Shown here: positions 18,514-27,519 of the stretch, in pieces
Numbering within the stretch: the stretch's first letter is position 1
How the letters are laid out: each line of letters begins with the position of its first letter
DNA from: Bradyrhizobium forestalis
GTDB taxonomy: Bacteria > Pseudomonadota > Alphaproteobacteria > Rhizobiales > Xanthobacteraceae
Assembly (NCBI RefSeq): GCF_002795245.1
Contig: NZ_PGVG01000008.1
Span: 1 to 64,000, forward strand
Direction of reading: 5' to 3'
DNA: 64,000 bases
Position numbers and translations under genes: made by a program
Notes under the pieces: model-generated
What the model saw: only the letters and a program-made list of their open reading frames with translations
The model's database searches: none
Told to the model about the DNA's origin: nothing

Positions 18514-19214
18514 GCCGTCGCTCCGACGCAGCGGAGCTCGCCTCTGTTGTCGTCGACGACGCCGCCGTCGCGCATGATGACGCGCCGGGGGCAACGCGCC
18601 GCGAGCGAGGGATCGTGAGTCACGATCACCATGGTGACCCCGGACTCGCGGTTCAGGGACAGGAACAGGCCGAGGATGTCGTCGGCGGATTGGCTGTCGA
18701 GGTTGCCGGTGGGCTCGTCGGCGAGGAGCAACGCAGGCTCGCCGACGAGGGCCCGGGCTATGGCCACCCGCTGGCGCTGCCCTCCGGAGAGTTCATCGGG
18801 GCGGTGCGCCAGACGATCCGCAAGGCCGACACGATCGAGAGCGGTGGCGGCAGCCTGCCGGCGCCGCGCGCCCGCGACGCCGCGATACAGCAGCGGCAAC
18901 GCCACATTGTCGAGTGCGGACAGGCGCGGCAGCAGATGGAACGACTGGAAAACAAAGCCGATGTGCCGGTTGCGCAGCCGGGCCGCGTCGTCCTCGCGCA
19001 GGCTTGCAACGGATATTCCGTTCAGATGAATCTCGCCGCTGTCGGGCCGGTCGAGCAGCCCCATCAGGTTCATCAGCGTCGTCTTGCCCGAGCCCGACGC
19101 GCCTGTCAGCGCGCACATGTCTCCGGCGTTGATCAACAGCGTGACGTTCCTCAGCACGGGCGCGCCGCCCGCAACTCCAGCGTAGCTCTTGCTGACGCGG
19201 GCAATGCTCAGCAT
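18510..19214 (-). CDS. ABC transporter ATP-binding protein (MacB/LolD type)
   Basis: A 234-residue ATPase with all required motifs: Walker [11 protein letters not shown]-loop [10 protein letters not shown], signature [15 protein letters not shown], Walker [13 protein letters not shown] and the H-loop VTHD. It energises the permease encoded next, with which it overlaps by ATGA. It is the first gene of the four-gene exporter operon (ATPase, permease, TolC, adaptor). Substrate could be a peptide, lipid, lipoprotein or small toxin. Confidence 0.95.
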   Translation of the reverse strand: MLSIARVSKSYAGVAGGAPVLRNVTLLINAGDMCALTGASGSGKTTLMNLMGLLDRPDSGEIHLNGISVASLREDDAARLRNRHIGFVFQSFHLLPRLSALDNVALPLLYRGVAGARRRQAAATALDRVGLADRLAHRPDELSGGQRQRVAIARALVGEPALLLADEPTGNLDSQSADDILGLFLSLNRESGVTMVIVTHDPSLAARCPRRVIMRDGGVVDDNRGELRCVGATA

Positions 19215-19428
19215 TCCGCGCGACCTCGGTGACGATAGGGCTGCGAACCGCGGTGAAGACCTTGGACCAATGAACGCCTTCGATCGTCCGAACGATTGAG
19301 CAGGCCGGCCAAATGATCGCGATGTTGCAGCACCACGGGTGAGCCGCGCCGCTGCAACATTGCTAGTTTGTTGGGATTGTCCGGCATGGGCGTCTCGTGC
19401 CTACGAGACACCCACAGGGGCAGCATCT

Positions 19429-19902
19429 CTAGTTCATAGTGGTGACGTTAAAGACGTAGGTGCACGTCTTAGAGTCCTCAGTGACAAGGGCCCATTGGCA
19501 GACTGGACTAGTGCCAGTCCCGTTACCCTTAGAAAAGGTGATGCTCTTGCCCTCACATCCTGGCCCCGGAAATGTGCTGTTCGGTCCGTAGGCGCTAACC
19601 ACGAGCTGGCACGACTTTCTCGTGAGACCGTCCATATAGTAGAACCGCGTGCTCATGGTGCGAATGTACTGGGTGCTCGCGGCCGTGTGCGTGAGCACTC
19701 CGGTCGTGCCGCTGTTGATGTCATGCGGGATAGTGCAAGTGCCGCCGTTGCAGGCGTTGTATGCCGCTGTAAAGTCACGCCCCATGCCGAAGCCGGTGCT
19801 GTTGGTCCAGTTGATGGTGATGGTGTCATTGGCATGAACCGTCGTTGCGAAGGTCGCGACGGCAACAAGAGCGGGTAGGATGGAGCGCAGTATGTTTTTC
19901 AC
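19429..19902 (-). CDS. Small secreted Cys-rich hypothetical protein
   Basis: A 157-residue protein with a clear signal peptide (MKNILRSILPALVAVATFATTVHA, split here as residues 1-25). The mature part has six cysteines, enough for three disulphides, and is rich in Thr, Asn and Ser (TITINWTNSTGFGMGRDF near its start). The start is GTG at 19902 with GGAG about 8 bases upstream. Base composition is lower in G+C than its neighbours, suggesting transfer. It lies 214 bp upstream of the exporter operon on the same strand, so it could be cargo or unrelated; I do not recognise the family. Confidence 0.7.
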   Translation of the reverse strand: MKNILRSILPALVAVATFATTVHANDTITINWTNSTGFGMGRDFTAAYNACNGGTCTIPHDINSGTTGVLTHTAASTQYIRTMSTRFYYMDGLTRKSCQLVVSAYGPNSTFPGPGCEGKSITFSKGNGTGTSPVCQWALVTEDSKTCTYVFNVTTMN

Positions 19903-20093
19903 AGTGTCTTCTCCGCTGACAAAACTGGAAAGCCGCGAGCCGCAGCATCCGGCGGAGAGCTAAAAGGATCATGCGGGTGTATCACAATCTGAGATAATAA
20001 AATTTGACACGCTCGCCTTGGACATTTCGACAATTTCTATGTCGCGCGCGGGCACGCGTGGCTCTCGAAGAGAGAGCGAGCGTGCGTCGCGCG

Positions 20094-20804
20094 TCAGGCC
20101 TCGATGATGTCGAGGCTGACGGCCCTGGCGATCGACTGCATAAGAGTCGCGCATTCCAGCTTTGTGCGTGCGCCCTGCAGATAGAGGCGGACGGCCGTCG
20201 GCGACAGATGCAGGTCGGCGGCGATCTGCTTCGGGCTGAAGCCGCGCGCGGCGAGCTGAAGTGTCTCGCGCTCGCGTGCCGAGAGCGATCGTCCGAGCTC
20301 CTGTGGTCGCAAGCCTGCTAGCCGCACGGCCTGATCGTGAATGAAATGGGCGATGATCAGAAAATCCCGCACATAGGTCATCCGCCGGCTGGCCCAGGTG
20401 TCGGTGGTGACGTTCGAGGCGATCGACAGACGTGCATGCTCGCTGACCGGTCCCCGGATCGGGATCGTCATGCCGCGAGAGCCGGTCTTGCGAAAGAACG
20501 TGCGTGCATCCTGTGTCTCCGGGGCGGCCTCGCCCCAGTCGACCGGCAGGAAGCCGCTTCGGCCGTTTTGAAAGACGGAGCCTGCCTGAAGGCCGTCATG
20601 CTTGAGATATTGCTTCGCCAGGTCATCGTCGGATGAGAGCAGCATGAGCGGGGTGAGCGTGTTGGTCTCGGGTCGGCGCGCAGCTTGGTATGCTACAAGC
20701 GTGAGGCCATAGTCTTTCGAAATCCGAGTCAGCACGAGATTCAGTTCATCGAGAGTCGTCGTGCTCGTGATGTTTGCGAGGGTTCCTTCGATCGGCGGAA
20801 ACAT
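20094..20804 (-). CDS. LuxR family transcriptional regulator
   Basis: A 236-residue regulator with a probable autoinducer-binding domain (about residues 15-165; GLTLVAYQAA, later PIRGPVSEHARLSIAS) and a C-terminal GerE/LuxR helix-turn-helix (LSARERETLQLAARGFSPKQ, then IAADLHLSPTAVRLYLQ). No luxI-type synthase is nearby, so it would be a LuxR solo. The acyl-homoserine-lactone pocket is not obviously conserved. It may control the exporter or the secreted protein downstream on the same strand; that is positional inference. Confidence 0.85.
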   Translation of the reverse strand: MFPPIEGTLANITSTTTLDELNLVLTRISKDYGLTLVAYQAARRPETNTLTPLMLLSSDDDLAKQYLKHDGLQAGSVFQNGRSGFLPVDWGEAAPETQDARTFFRKTGSRGMTIPIRGPVSEHARLSIASNVTTDTWASRRMTYVRDFLIIAHFIHDQAVRLAGLRPQELGRSLSARERETLQLAARGFSPKQIAADLHLSPTAVRLYLQGARTKLECATLMQSIARAVSLDIIEA

Positions 20805-21374
20805 TTGCGTTCCCCAGCCTTGGCTAGTCGTGAGTTGGCCGGGCGGCGAGTGTTCCCGGTTGGGTTGTGGTAGTGTCGGGAGCTGGTGCGAGGCCGTTGC
20901 TGCAGCGTCGGATCTGCGGATCGCTGCGCTGAGGACGAGCTCCGATTGATTTCAATCCATTTCATTCACGAATTTTCCCCGCGCGATGGTTCGCAGCTTG
21001 TATGGGATCTTCGGGGCGCGTCATTTGGACGCGCTAGACAGAGCTATCTCGGGGTTCAGCCCCGCCATTTAATAGTCGATTCACCATTGGGGGCTGACTT
21101 GCAATTTCGCAGATTGCGCGGGCTTGACCGGAACCGTTAGCCTGCGAGCACTGATTCGGCTTCGCGCCTTGAGGTTGATCAGCCGTAAGTGCGATGAGCG
21201 CGGCCGGGAACCCTGTCTATGGCGACATGGCGTCCTTATCGATGCATCCGCTTCGGCCGGTTGAAACTGATTGACGTGCGGTTGCTGTCGCGACGACTGG
21301 CATGAGGCCAGCCCCCTGCTTGTGACCCGGCAATGATTGGCGGACGTCCAGGTAACACAGACCAGGAGGCCTAA
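20805..21374. other. Intergenic region, no gene recognised
   Basis: About 570 bp separate the divergent LuxR gene and the orphan gene at 21375. Frames through it are short and lack ribosome-binding sites. It must hold promoters for both genes. I looked for a lux-box-like dyad and a type III (tts) box and found neither. Confidence 0.5.
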
Positions 21375-22064
21375 ATGGTTGCCATCAATTCCGTCGGCGC
21401 GACAGCGCTCACCGTCCTGAAAGCCGCCAACGTTCAGACGGCTACCGAACCCGACGCAAGTCCCATCGGCGTCATCCCTCATGTTAACGCCGTGTCGTCT
21501 CGCCTGGCGCCGGGCGTGTCCGACGCGCTGCTGAAGATCGACGCGCTCATCAACGGAAAGGACGCGCTCGTTAACGCAAAGACGGCCGCGGCGAATGCAG
21601 GGAAGTCTGCTGGCAGGGTTATCGCTCGCGACGGCTATGTCGAATCGCCCATGATGAAGCTCTCCGAGCTTCCGGCGGATCAGGCTGAATACGTGAAGAG
21701 GTTCGGCGCGGATGCGGCGGTGCGCATTGATCCCGTCGAAGTGAGCCGGGCGGACTTCGAGCGCATGGTCCTGCAGCACGCGATGGAGAGCTGGAAGGAT
21801 CTGCCGGGCTTCAATGAAGCGCTCGCCAACGGAACGTTGAAGATCCAGCGGGCAAGCGACGTGCCCGAAATCGGCTACGAGTCGTTTCAGTACGATCTCT
21901 ATAGCGGCGGAAACTATTTCGGCGGCGTAGGCTGGAGCGGCATCAACAACAAGAAGCTCTACTTCGAGATCCAGGCGCAAGGCATTAGTCAGGCCTTCGG
22001 GTCGATCCGGGGGCAGGAGTTCTATGTGACCTGGCCGGACGCGAGCTTGGCGAAACCTTCGTAA
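21375..22064 (+). CDS. Orphan hypothetical protein
   Basis: A 229-residue protein with a strong ribosome-binding site (AGGAGG, 5 bases upstream). The N-terminal third is Ala/Val-rich and low in structure, without an N-terminal signal peptide. The middle has MKLSELPADQAEYVKRFG, and the C-terminal part is Gly/Tyr-rich (YSGGNYFGGVGWSG). I do not recognise a family. A decayed partial copy of its central part lies 190 bp downstream. Effector-like or phage-like origin is possible but unproven. Confidence 0.7.
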   Translation: MVAINSVGATALTVLKAANVQTATEPDASPIGVIPHVNAVSSRLAPGVSDALLKIDALINGKDALVNAKTAAANAGKSAGRVIARDGYVESPMMKLSELPADQAEYVKRFGADAAVRIDPVEVSRADFERMVLQHAMESWKDLPGFNEALANGTLKIQRASDVPEIGYESFQYDLYSGGNYFGGVGWSGINNKKLYFEIQAQGISQAFGSIRGQEFYVTWPDASLAKPS

Positions 22065-22252
22065 AAAACTGATCAGCCCCGCGGCGTCGGCCCGTACCGG
22101 AAGGAGCGGGGGGCAGCGCTGAAGCAGATCGGCAGGTCGTCGGACATGCCGGTCTGTTACGGAGATAGCGACGCATCGGCGGTGACCGCCGGTGCTCTCC
22201 GGCAACGCAAGAGAGGGCGGCCTTCCCCCGGGGTTATACCTCATCGCGCACG

Positions 22253-22350
22253 ATGAAGCTCTCCGAGCTTCCAGCGTATCAGGCCCAATATCTCAAGAAG
22301 TTGGGGGCGATGCGGCCGTCCGCATTGGCATCGCCAGCGCGGGGGAAGCA
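22253..22350 (+). pseudogene. Decayed partial copy of the orphan gene at 21375
   Basis: ATGAAGCTCTCCGAGCTTCC is repeated exactly from the upstream gene (21654 onward) and similarity continues for about 70 bp: MKLSELPAYQAQYLKKLG, then, after a one-base frame change, GDAAVRI as in the intact gene (GADAAVRI). Similarity fades after about 22335. It is a duplicate that lost its frame, not a functional gene. The rest of 22065-22645 has no gene. Confidence 0.75.
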
Positions 22351-22412
22351 GCCTGTCCATCCCACTAGCGATCGCCCCTTATTCCCCATAATTTATATCA
22401 TAATTTCAATAC

Positions 22413-22447
22413 TATACGAGTTCGCAATTTTGTTCTGAATGGCGCAC
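22413..22447. repeat. 35-bp repeat at an AT-rich stretch, copy 1
   Basis: It begins TATACGAGTTCGCA and contains TTCTGAATGGC; 30 of 35 bases match 31670-31704. Both copies are preceded by about 20 bp of unusually AT-rich sequence (TATATCATAATTTCAA here). It may be the end of a mobile element. Confidence 0.6.
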
Positions 22448-22645
22448 CAAATCTCCGCTTTTGTGCTCAGTACTATGATTTTATGCAACGGCGTTGCGTG
22501 AGCGCTGGGCTGACCGATTTGTGCTCGTGACGAGGAGCGCTCTACGCCAAACCACGATTTCGTACGACCGGTGCCGCTAGACGGTAATAGCTGTGCCTAA
22601 CGTCAGCGCCCTCACGACGCATGCCATGGGGCGGGCATGTTTCTC

Positions 22646-23599
22646 TCAGAAGCGGCCTCGTACACCGCTCGGCCTATCCCCGAAGCGTTGCCGGAACAGG
22701 CGGTTGAAATGCGAGACATTGGAATAGCCGACCTGGGCGGCAATCTCGGACACTGGGCGGTCCGGGAATTTCGTTAAGAGCGCGAAGGCCCGCTTCAATC
22801 TCAACTCATTCACGCGTGCGGTGAATGATGCTCCCGACTTCTCCAGCAACTCCTGAAGATAGCGCGGCGAGATACCCTGGCGCTCGGCAACATGCGCCAG
22901 CGAGAGCTCGGGGTCGGTGAAAGATCTCCCGATCAATTCGATTGCAGCGGACAATCGCGCCGCGGCGGCGCCGCCCCTTGCCTGTTGTCGCGCATCGCGG
23001 GTCGGGCCGATCACCAGTGCGGCGAGATCGTGGATGTGGTTGACCGCTGCCTGCCGCAGCGCCGTCTCATCGAGACCGGGCTCCCCTTGGATGAGATGCA
23101 GATAACCGAGAAGCAGCCGCAGTGGCGAAGCGCCGTGCGAAATCGGTCTCATGACCGCGCCGGCGATATCGTTCGTCCGTACGGCCAGAGCGGCGCGCGG
23201 AAACAACAAATGAAGATGCTTCGTCGCGGAAAACAGGGCCGGCTCGTCCGGGCGGACAATCACGGCATCGCCCTCCCTCAGCACCAACTCTCTGCCACGT
23301 TGGGATACGGATGCAGCTTCTCCCAGATTTACAAACAAGCCGATCCAGTCCCCGCCATCGGCAGCCAGCGCGCGTGTGCGATGGAGACGCGCCTCGGAGC
23401 CGCCGCAGAGCGCGAGGCGCACGCCCGGGAGATTTTGAAGCACGGCCTCCGCCCTGAACGGAATGTCGCTGGGCAGAGGCTCTATGTCTACACGTACCAG
23501 CGTCCTTCCGAACTCCTCGCGCCATCGCGCCAGTCTCTCATTTTCAGGCAATTGGTCGGTGGTGAAGCGCCTGGGCGAGAAATCCTCAGCTGCGGACAT
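22646..23599 (-). CDS. AraC family transcriptional regulator
   Basis: A 317-residue regulator. The N-terminal part (about 1-200) is an AraC-binding-like sensor domain of the AraC_binding_2 type (PLPSDIPFRAEAVLQNLPGV). The C-terminal 100 residues hold the double helix-turn-helix: LSLAHVAERQGISPRYLQ and SEIAAQVGYSNVSHFNRLF, ending FGDRPSGVRGRF. The start MSAAEDFSP at 23599 is preferred over a longer frame to 23776. It is divergent from the autotransporter gene at 23920 and is the obvious candidate regulator of it. Confidence 0.88.
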   Translation of the reverse strand: MSAAEDFSPRRFTTDQLPENERLARWREEFGRTLVRVDIEPLPSDIPFRAEAVLQNLPGVRLALCGGSEARLHRTRALAADGGDWIGLFVNLGEAASVSQRGRELVLREGDAVIVRPDEPALFSATKHLHLLFPRAALAVRTNDIAGAVMRPISHGASPLRLLLGYLHLIQGEPGLDETALRQAAVNHIHDLAALVIGPTRDARQQARGGAAAARLSAAIELIGRSFTDPELSLAHVAERQGISPRYLQELLEKSGASFTARVNELRLKRAFALLTKFPDRPVSEIAAQVGYSNVSHFNRLFRQRFGDRPSGVRGRF

Positions 23600-23919
23600 G
23601 GGCGATGCATTCCAATGAATTTCGGACCTAGTGTTCACCCGGAGATTGCAAATTTCAAGCCGGCTCCCTTTGCGCAAAATGCAAAGGACCTGCTCGTATA
23701 AGATCAACTGCGTATTGAATTCGAGGAGCCTGCGGCACGCTGACGCATTTTGTCGTGCAGAGTGCGCAGATTGCAAAGTCTGTAACGTATAACGTCAAGC
23801 CTCCAGAAAGTGCTGTGGCCCGCCGGCGACAGAAGTGGCGCGGCCGTTATGCGAAATTGCGTCCGACGATTTTGCGCTGGAGCGCGGGCGGCACAGCCGT
23901 CTGCCGAGGAATGCTGGGC

Positions 23920-26900
23920 ATGAACACATTTTCAGTTGGCTTGCGCGACGGTTCAGGTCTGAACGGCCCGCGCATTTCGCTCGCGAAAATCGGGCTATCT
24001 CTGGCCCTTGCCTTCGCCATGGCACTATTGCTGGATCGAGCCGCGCGGGCTGACTGTACACCCCAGGCGGCCAACGCTGTGACGGCGACCTGCACGGGCG
24101 CCACCTTCAATCAAGGCGGCGGCGCGCCTGGCACCAACGCAGGCACCAGCGGCTACGGCACCGGGGGCGAGATTGGCGTTACCGTCAGCGTTACCGCCGG
24201 CATCGCCAACTTGATCTCAGGTACAGACTACGGAATATTCGTCGCAAACGGAACGGTCAACAACAACACCAACGCCTCCATCGGGGGCAGCCTTACCGGC
24301 ATCCGCGCGAATGCCGGGTCTCTCAACCTCACCAATTCCGGCACCATCTCCGGCATCGCCGGCGCCAGCGATGGCGCCTTTGCCCTTTCCGACGCGACGG
24401 TGGTCAACAACGCCGGCGCCACCATCTCGGGCGGCACGCGCGGCGTTGTCGCCATTGGCACAGCCGATGTCACCAATGCCGGGACGATCACCGGCATCGC
24501 GACCTACGGCATCTACGCTGGAACCAGCGCGACGGTGATGAACAATAGTGCCGCGGCCACCATTACTGGCGGTCAATCCGGAGTTCACTCTGCCGGCACA
24601 GCCAATGTAACCAATGCCGGCACTATTACAGGCACGGCGGATTCTGGCATCTTCGCTCAAATCAAGGCGACTGTGACCAATAACACGGCTGCCAGCATCA
24701 CGGGCGGACAGTACGGAGTTTATGCCAATGCCGCCGACGTCACCAACGCCGGCAACATCACGGGCGGCCTGTCCGGCATTCGCGCGGCCGGCGGTTCTCT
24801 CAACCTCACCAATTCCGGGGCCATCTCCGGCACCGCCGGTGCCAGCGATGGCGCCTTCGCCCTAGCCAACGCGACGGTGACCAACGCCGCCGGCGCCACC
24901 ATCTCGGGCGGGACGCGCGGCGTTGTCGCCATCAGCGCAGCCGATGTCACCAATGCCGGCACGATCACCGGCATCGCGACCTACGGCATCTACGCTGGAA
25001 CCAGTGCGACGGTGATGAGCAATAGCGCCACGGCCACCATCACTGGCGGTCAATCCGGAGTTCACTCTGCCGGCACAGCCAATGTAACCAATGCTGGCAG
25101 TATTACAGGCACGGCGGATTCTGGCATCTTCGCTCAAATCAAGGCGACTGTGACCAATAACACGGCTGCCAGCATCACGGGCGGGCAGTACGGAGTCTAT
25201 GCCAATGCCGTCGACGTCATCAACGCCGGCAACATCACGGGCGGCCTGTCCGGCATTCGCGCGGCTGGCGGTTCTCTCAACCTCACCAATTCCGGGGCCA
25301 TCTCCGGCACCGCCGGTGCCAGCGATGGCGCCTTCGCCCTAGCCAACGCGACGGTGACCAACACCGCCGGCGCCACCATCTCGGGCGGCACGCGCGGCGT
25401 TGTCGCCATCAGCACAGCCGATGTCACCAATGCCGGCACGATCACCGGTACCTCGACCTACGGCATCTACGCCGGAACCAGCGCGACGGTGACCAACATG
25501 ACCGGCGCCAGCATCACAGGTGGGATAATCGGAATCCTGGCCGCGGCCGCCGGCGGCTCTTCGATCTTCAATGCCGGCAGCATCAGCGGCGGCACGGCGA
25601 TCCAGTTTGCCGGCGCCGGCAACACACTGACGCTGGCACCTGGCTCGAGCATATCAGGCGACGTGCTCGGGACGGGTAACGATACGTTCCAACTCGGCGG
25701 CAGTGGCACGGCAAGCTTCAACGTGTCGCAGATCGGTGCAGCCGCGCAGTATCAGGGCTTCGGCACATTCAACAAGATCGGCAGCTCGAGCTGGACGTTG
25801 ACCGGGACCAGCACCTTTGCAGGTCCGGTGAACGTCAATGGCGGCACGCTCAGCGTCGACGGTGACCTTGCTTCGGCGAGCAACCTCACGGTGAGCGCGG
25901 GCGCCACGCTCGGTGGCAACGGCATCGTCGGCAACACGACGATCAACGGCGGTACGCTTTCGCCCGGCCATTCGATCGGTCTGCTCACCGTGCAGGGCAG
26001 CCTGGTCTTGACGGCAGTGGCGAGCTACATCGTTGAAGTGTCGTCATCCAGTGTCGACCGGGTCAATGTCACGGGCATCGCCACGCTCGGCGGCGCGACC
26101 GTCAACGCAGCCTTCAATGGCAGCCTCGTCTCCAAGCAATACACCATCCTCAACGCCACCGGCGGCTTCAGCGGCACATTCAACCCGGTCGTCAACACCA
26201 ATGGATCGAACTTCAATGCCGCCTTGAGCTATGATGCGAACAACGTCTATTTGAATCTCGCGCTGAATTTCGGCGGCGGCCTCAATATCAACCAGCAGAA
26301 CGCCGCGAATGCACTGAGCGATTTCTTCAACGCGAACGGCAACATTCCGGCGGCATTCGGATCGCTGACACCAGCCGGCTTGACGCAGATCTCAGGCGAA
26401 ACCGCAACCGGAACGCAGCAGACGACCTTCGAAGTCATGAACCTGTTCGTGGGGCTGATGACTGACCCGTTCATCGGCGGTCGCGGCGAAACGGTCGCAA
26501 CAGGAGGCGGCGCGTCGTCGCCCGCCGGTCAACCCACCCTCGCTTATGCATCCAATGGCCCGGCGCGCCCGCGAAGCGAGCGCGACGCCTACGCTGCGGT
26601 CTATCACAAGGCGCCGTCCGCACTGCCGTATGAGCCGCGCTGGAGCGTGTGGGCGGCTGGCTTCGGCGGCTCGCAGTCGACCGACGGCAACACTACGCTC
26701 GGTTCGAACAACACGACGAGCCGTATCGCCGCTGGCGCGATCGGCGCCGACTACCGCTTCTCGCCCTCAACCATTGCCGGTTTTGCGCTCGCCGGCGGCG
26801 GCACCAGCTTTTCCGTCGCAAATGGCGGCAGCGGTCGTTCCGACCTGTTCCAGGCCGGCGCTTTCGTGCGACACACGGCCGGCCCGGCATACATCGCTGC

Positions 26901-27474
26901 CGCCGTCGCCTACGGCTGGCAGGACATCACCACCGACCGCTTCGTCACGGCTGCTGGCCTCGATCATCTGCGCGCACAGTTCAACGCCAACGCGTATTCT
27001 GGGCGCGTCGAGGGCGGCTATCGTTTTGTCACGCCGTGGATGGGCCTTACGCCCTATGCCGCGGGCCAGTTCACGACGTTCGATCTTCCGGCCTATGCCG
27101 AGAGCGCCGTCACCGGAACCAATACGTTCGCGCTTGGCTATGCAGCCAAGAGCGTCACCGCCACGCGCAGCGAGCTCGGGTTGCGTTCCGACAAATCGTT
27201 CGTGATGCTGGACGGCATTTTCACCTTGCGCGGCCGACTTGCATGGGCCCACGACTTCAATTCCGACCGCAATATCGCCGCCACCTTCCAGACGCTGCCC
27301 GGCGCAGCCTTTGTGGTGAACGGCGCGGCGCAAGCGCATGATGCCGTGCTGACGACCGCCTCCGCCGAATGGAAGTGGCGCAACGGCTGGTCGGCTGCCG
27401 CCACCTTTGAGGGCGAATTTTCGCAGGTCACCCGCTCCTATGCCGGTAAAGGGGTCGTGCGCTACGCGTGGTGA
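23920..27474 (+). CDS. Autotransporter with repetitive beta-helix passenger
   Basis: A large type Va autotransporter of about 1184 residues. After an extended signal peptide (hydrophobic stretch about residues 26-46) comes a passenger of short G-T-I-x-G and NNT/TNAG rungs, a right-handed beta-helix, with 159-residue internal repeats. Near its end is a PATR-type segment (LTGTSTFAGPVNVNGGTL, then GGNGIVGNTTINGGTL). The last 270 or so residues form the translocating barrel, closing in VVRYAW. ATG 23920 is chosen because GAGG lies 8-9 bases upstream; frames open to 23755. Probable surface adhesin or biofilm protein. Confidence 0.9.
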   Translation: MNTFSVGLRDGSGLNGPRISLAKIGLSLALAFAMALLLDRAARADCTPQAANAVTATCTGATFNQGGGAPGTNAGTSGYGTGGEIGVTVSVTAGIANLISGTDYGIFVANGTVNNNTNASIGGSLTGIRANAGSLNLTNSGTISGIAGASDGAFALSDATVVNNAGATISGGTRGVVAIGTADVTNAGTITGIATYGIYAGTSATVMNNSAAATITGGQSGVHSAGTANVTNAGTITGTADSGIFAQIKATVTNNTAASITGGQYGVYANAADVTNAGNITGGLSGIRAAGGSLNLTNSGAISGTAGASDGAFALANATVTNAAGATISGGTRGVVAISAADVTNAGTITGIATYGIYAGTSATVMSNSATATITGGQSGVHSAGTANVTNAGSITGTADSGIFAQIKATVTNNTAASITGGQYGVYANAVDVINAGNITGGLSGIRAAGGSLNLTNSGAISGTAGASDGAFALANATVTNTAGATISGGTRGVVAISTADVTNAGTITGTSTYGIYAGTSATVTNMTGASITGGIIGILAAAAGGSSIFNAGSISGGTAIQFAGAGNTLTLAPGSSISGDVLGTGNDTFQLGGSGTASFNVSQIGAAAQYQGFGTFNKIGSSSWTLTGTSTFAGPVNVNGGTLSVDGDLASASNLTVSAGATLGGNGIVGNTTINGGTLSPGHSIGLLTVQGSLVLTAVASYIVEVSSSSVDRVNVTGIATLGGATVNAAFNGSLVSKQYTILNATGGFSGTFNPVVNTNGSNFNAALSYDANNVYLNLALNFGGGLNINQQNAANALSDFFNANGNIPAAFGSLTPAGLTQISGETATGTQQTTFEVMNLFVGLMTDPFIGGRGETVATGGGASSPAGQPTLAYASNGPARPRSERDAYAAVYHKAPSALPYEPRWSVWAAGFGGSQSTDGNTTLGSNNTTSRIAAGAIGADYRFSPSTIAGFALAGGGTSFSVANGGSGRSDLFQAGAFVRHTAGPAYIAAAVAYGWQDITTDRFVTAAGLDHLRAQFNANAYSGRVEGGYRFVTPWMGLTPYAAGQFTTFDLPAYAESAVTGTNTFALGYAAKSVTATRSELGLRSDKSFVMLDGIFTLRGRLAWAHDFNSDRNIAATFQTLPGAAFVVNGAAQAHDAVLTTASAEWKWRNGWSAAATFEGEFSQVTRSYAGKGVVRYAW
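24321..25495 (+). repeat. 477-bp tandem repeats inside the autotransporter passenger
   Basis: The landmark TCTCAACCTCACCAATTCCG recurs at 24321, 24798 and 25275, exactly 477 bp (159 codons) apart. Units 1 and 2 are nearly identical, and unit 3 is truncated after about 220 bp. The length is a multiple of three, so copy number can change without breaking the frame. Confidence 0.9.
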
Positions 27475-27519
27475 GAGCAGCGCCATATGCCAAGCGCTCC
27501 GGTGCTCCCCCGCTATATC

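Noticed and set aside
24321..25495. Possible CRISPR-like array
   Set aside because: The repeats are 477 bp, contiguous and in frame within the autotransporter gene, not short repeats with unique spacers.
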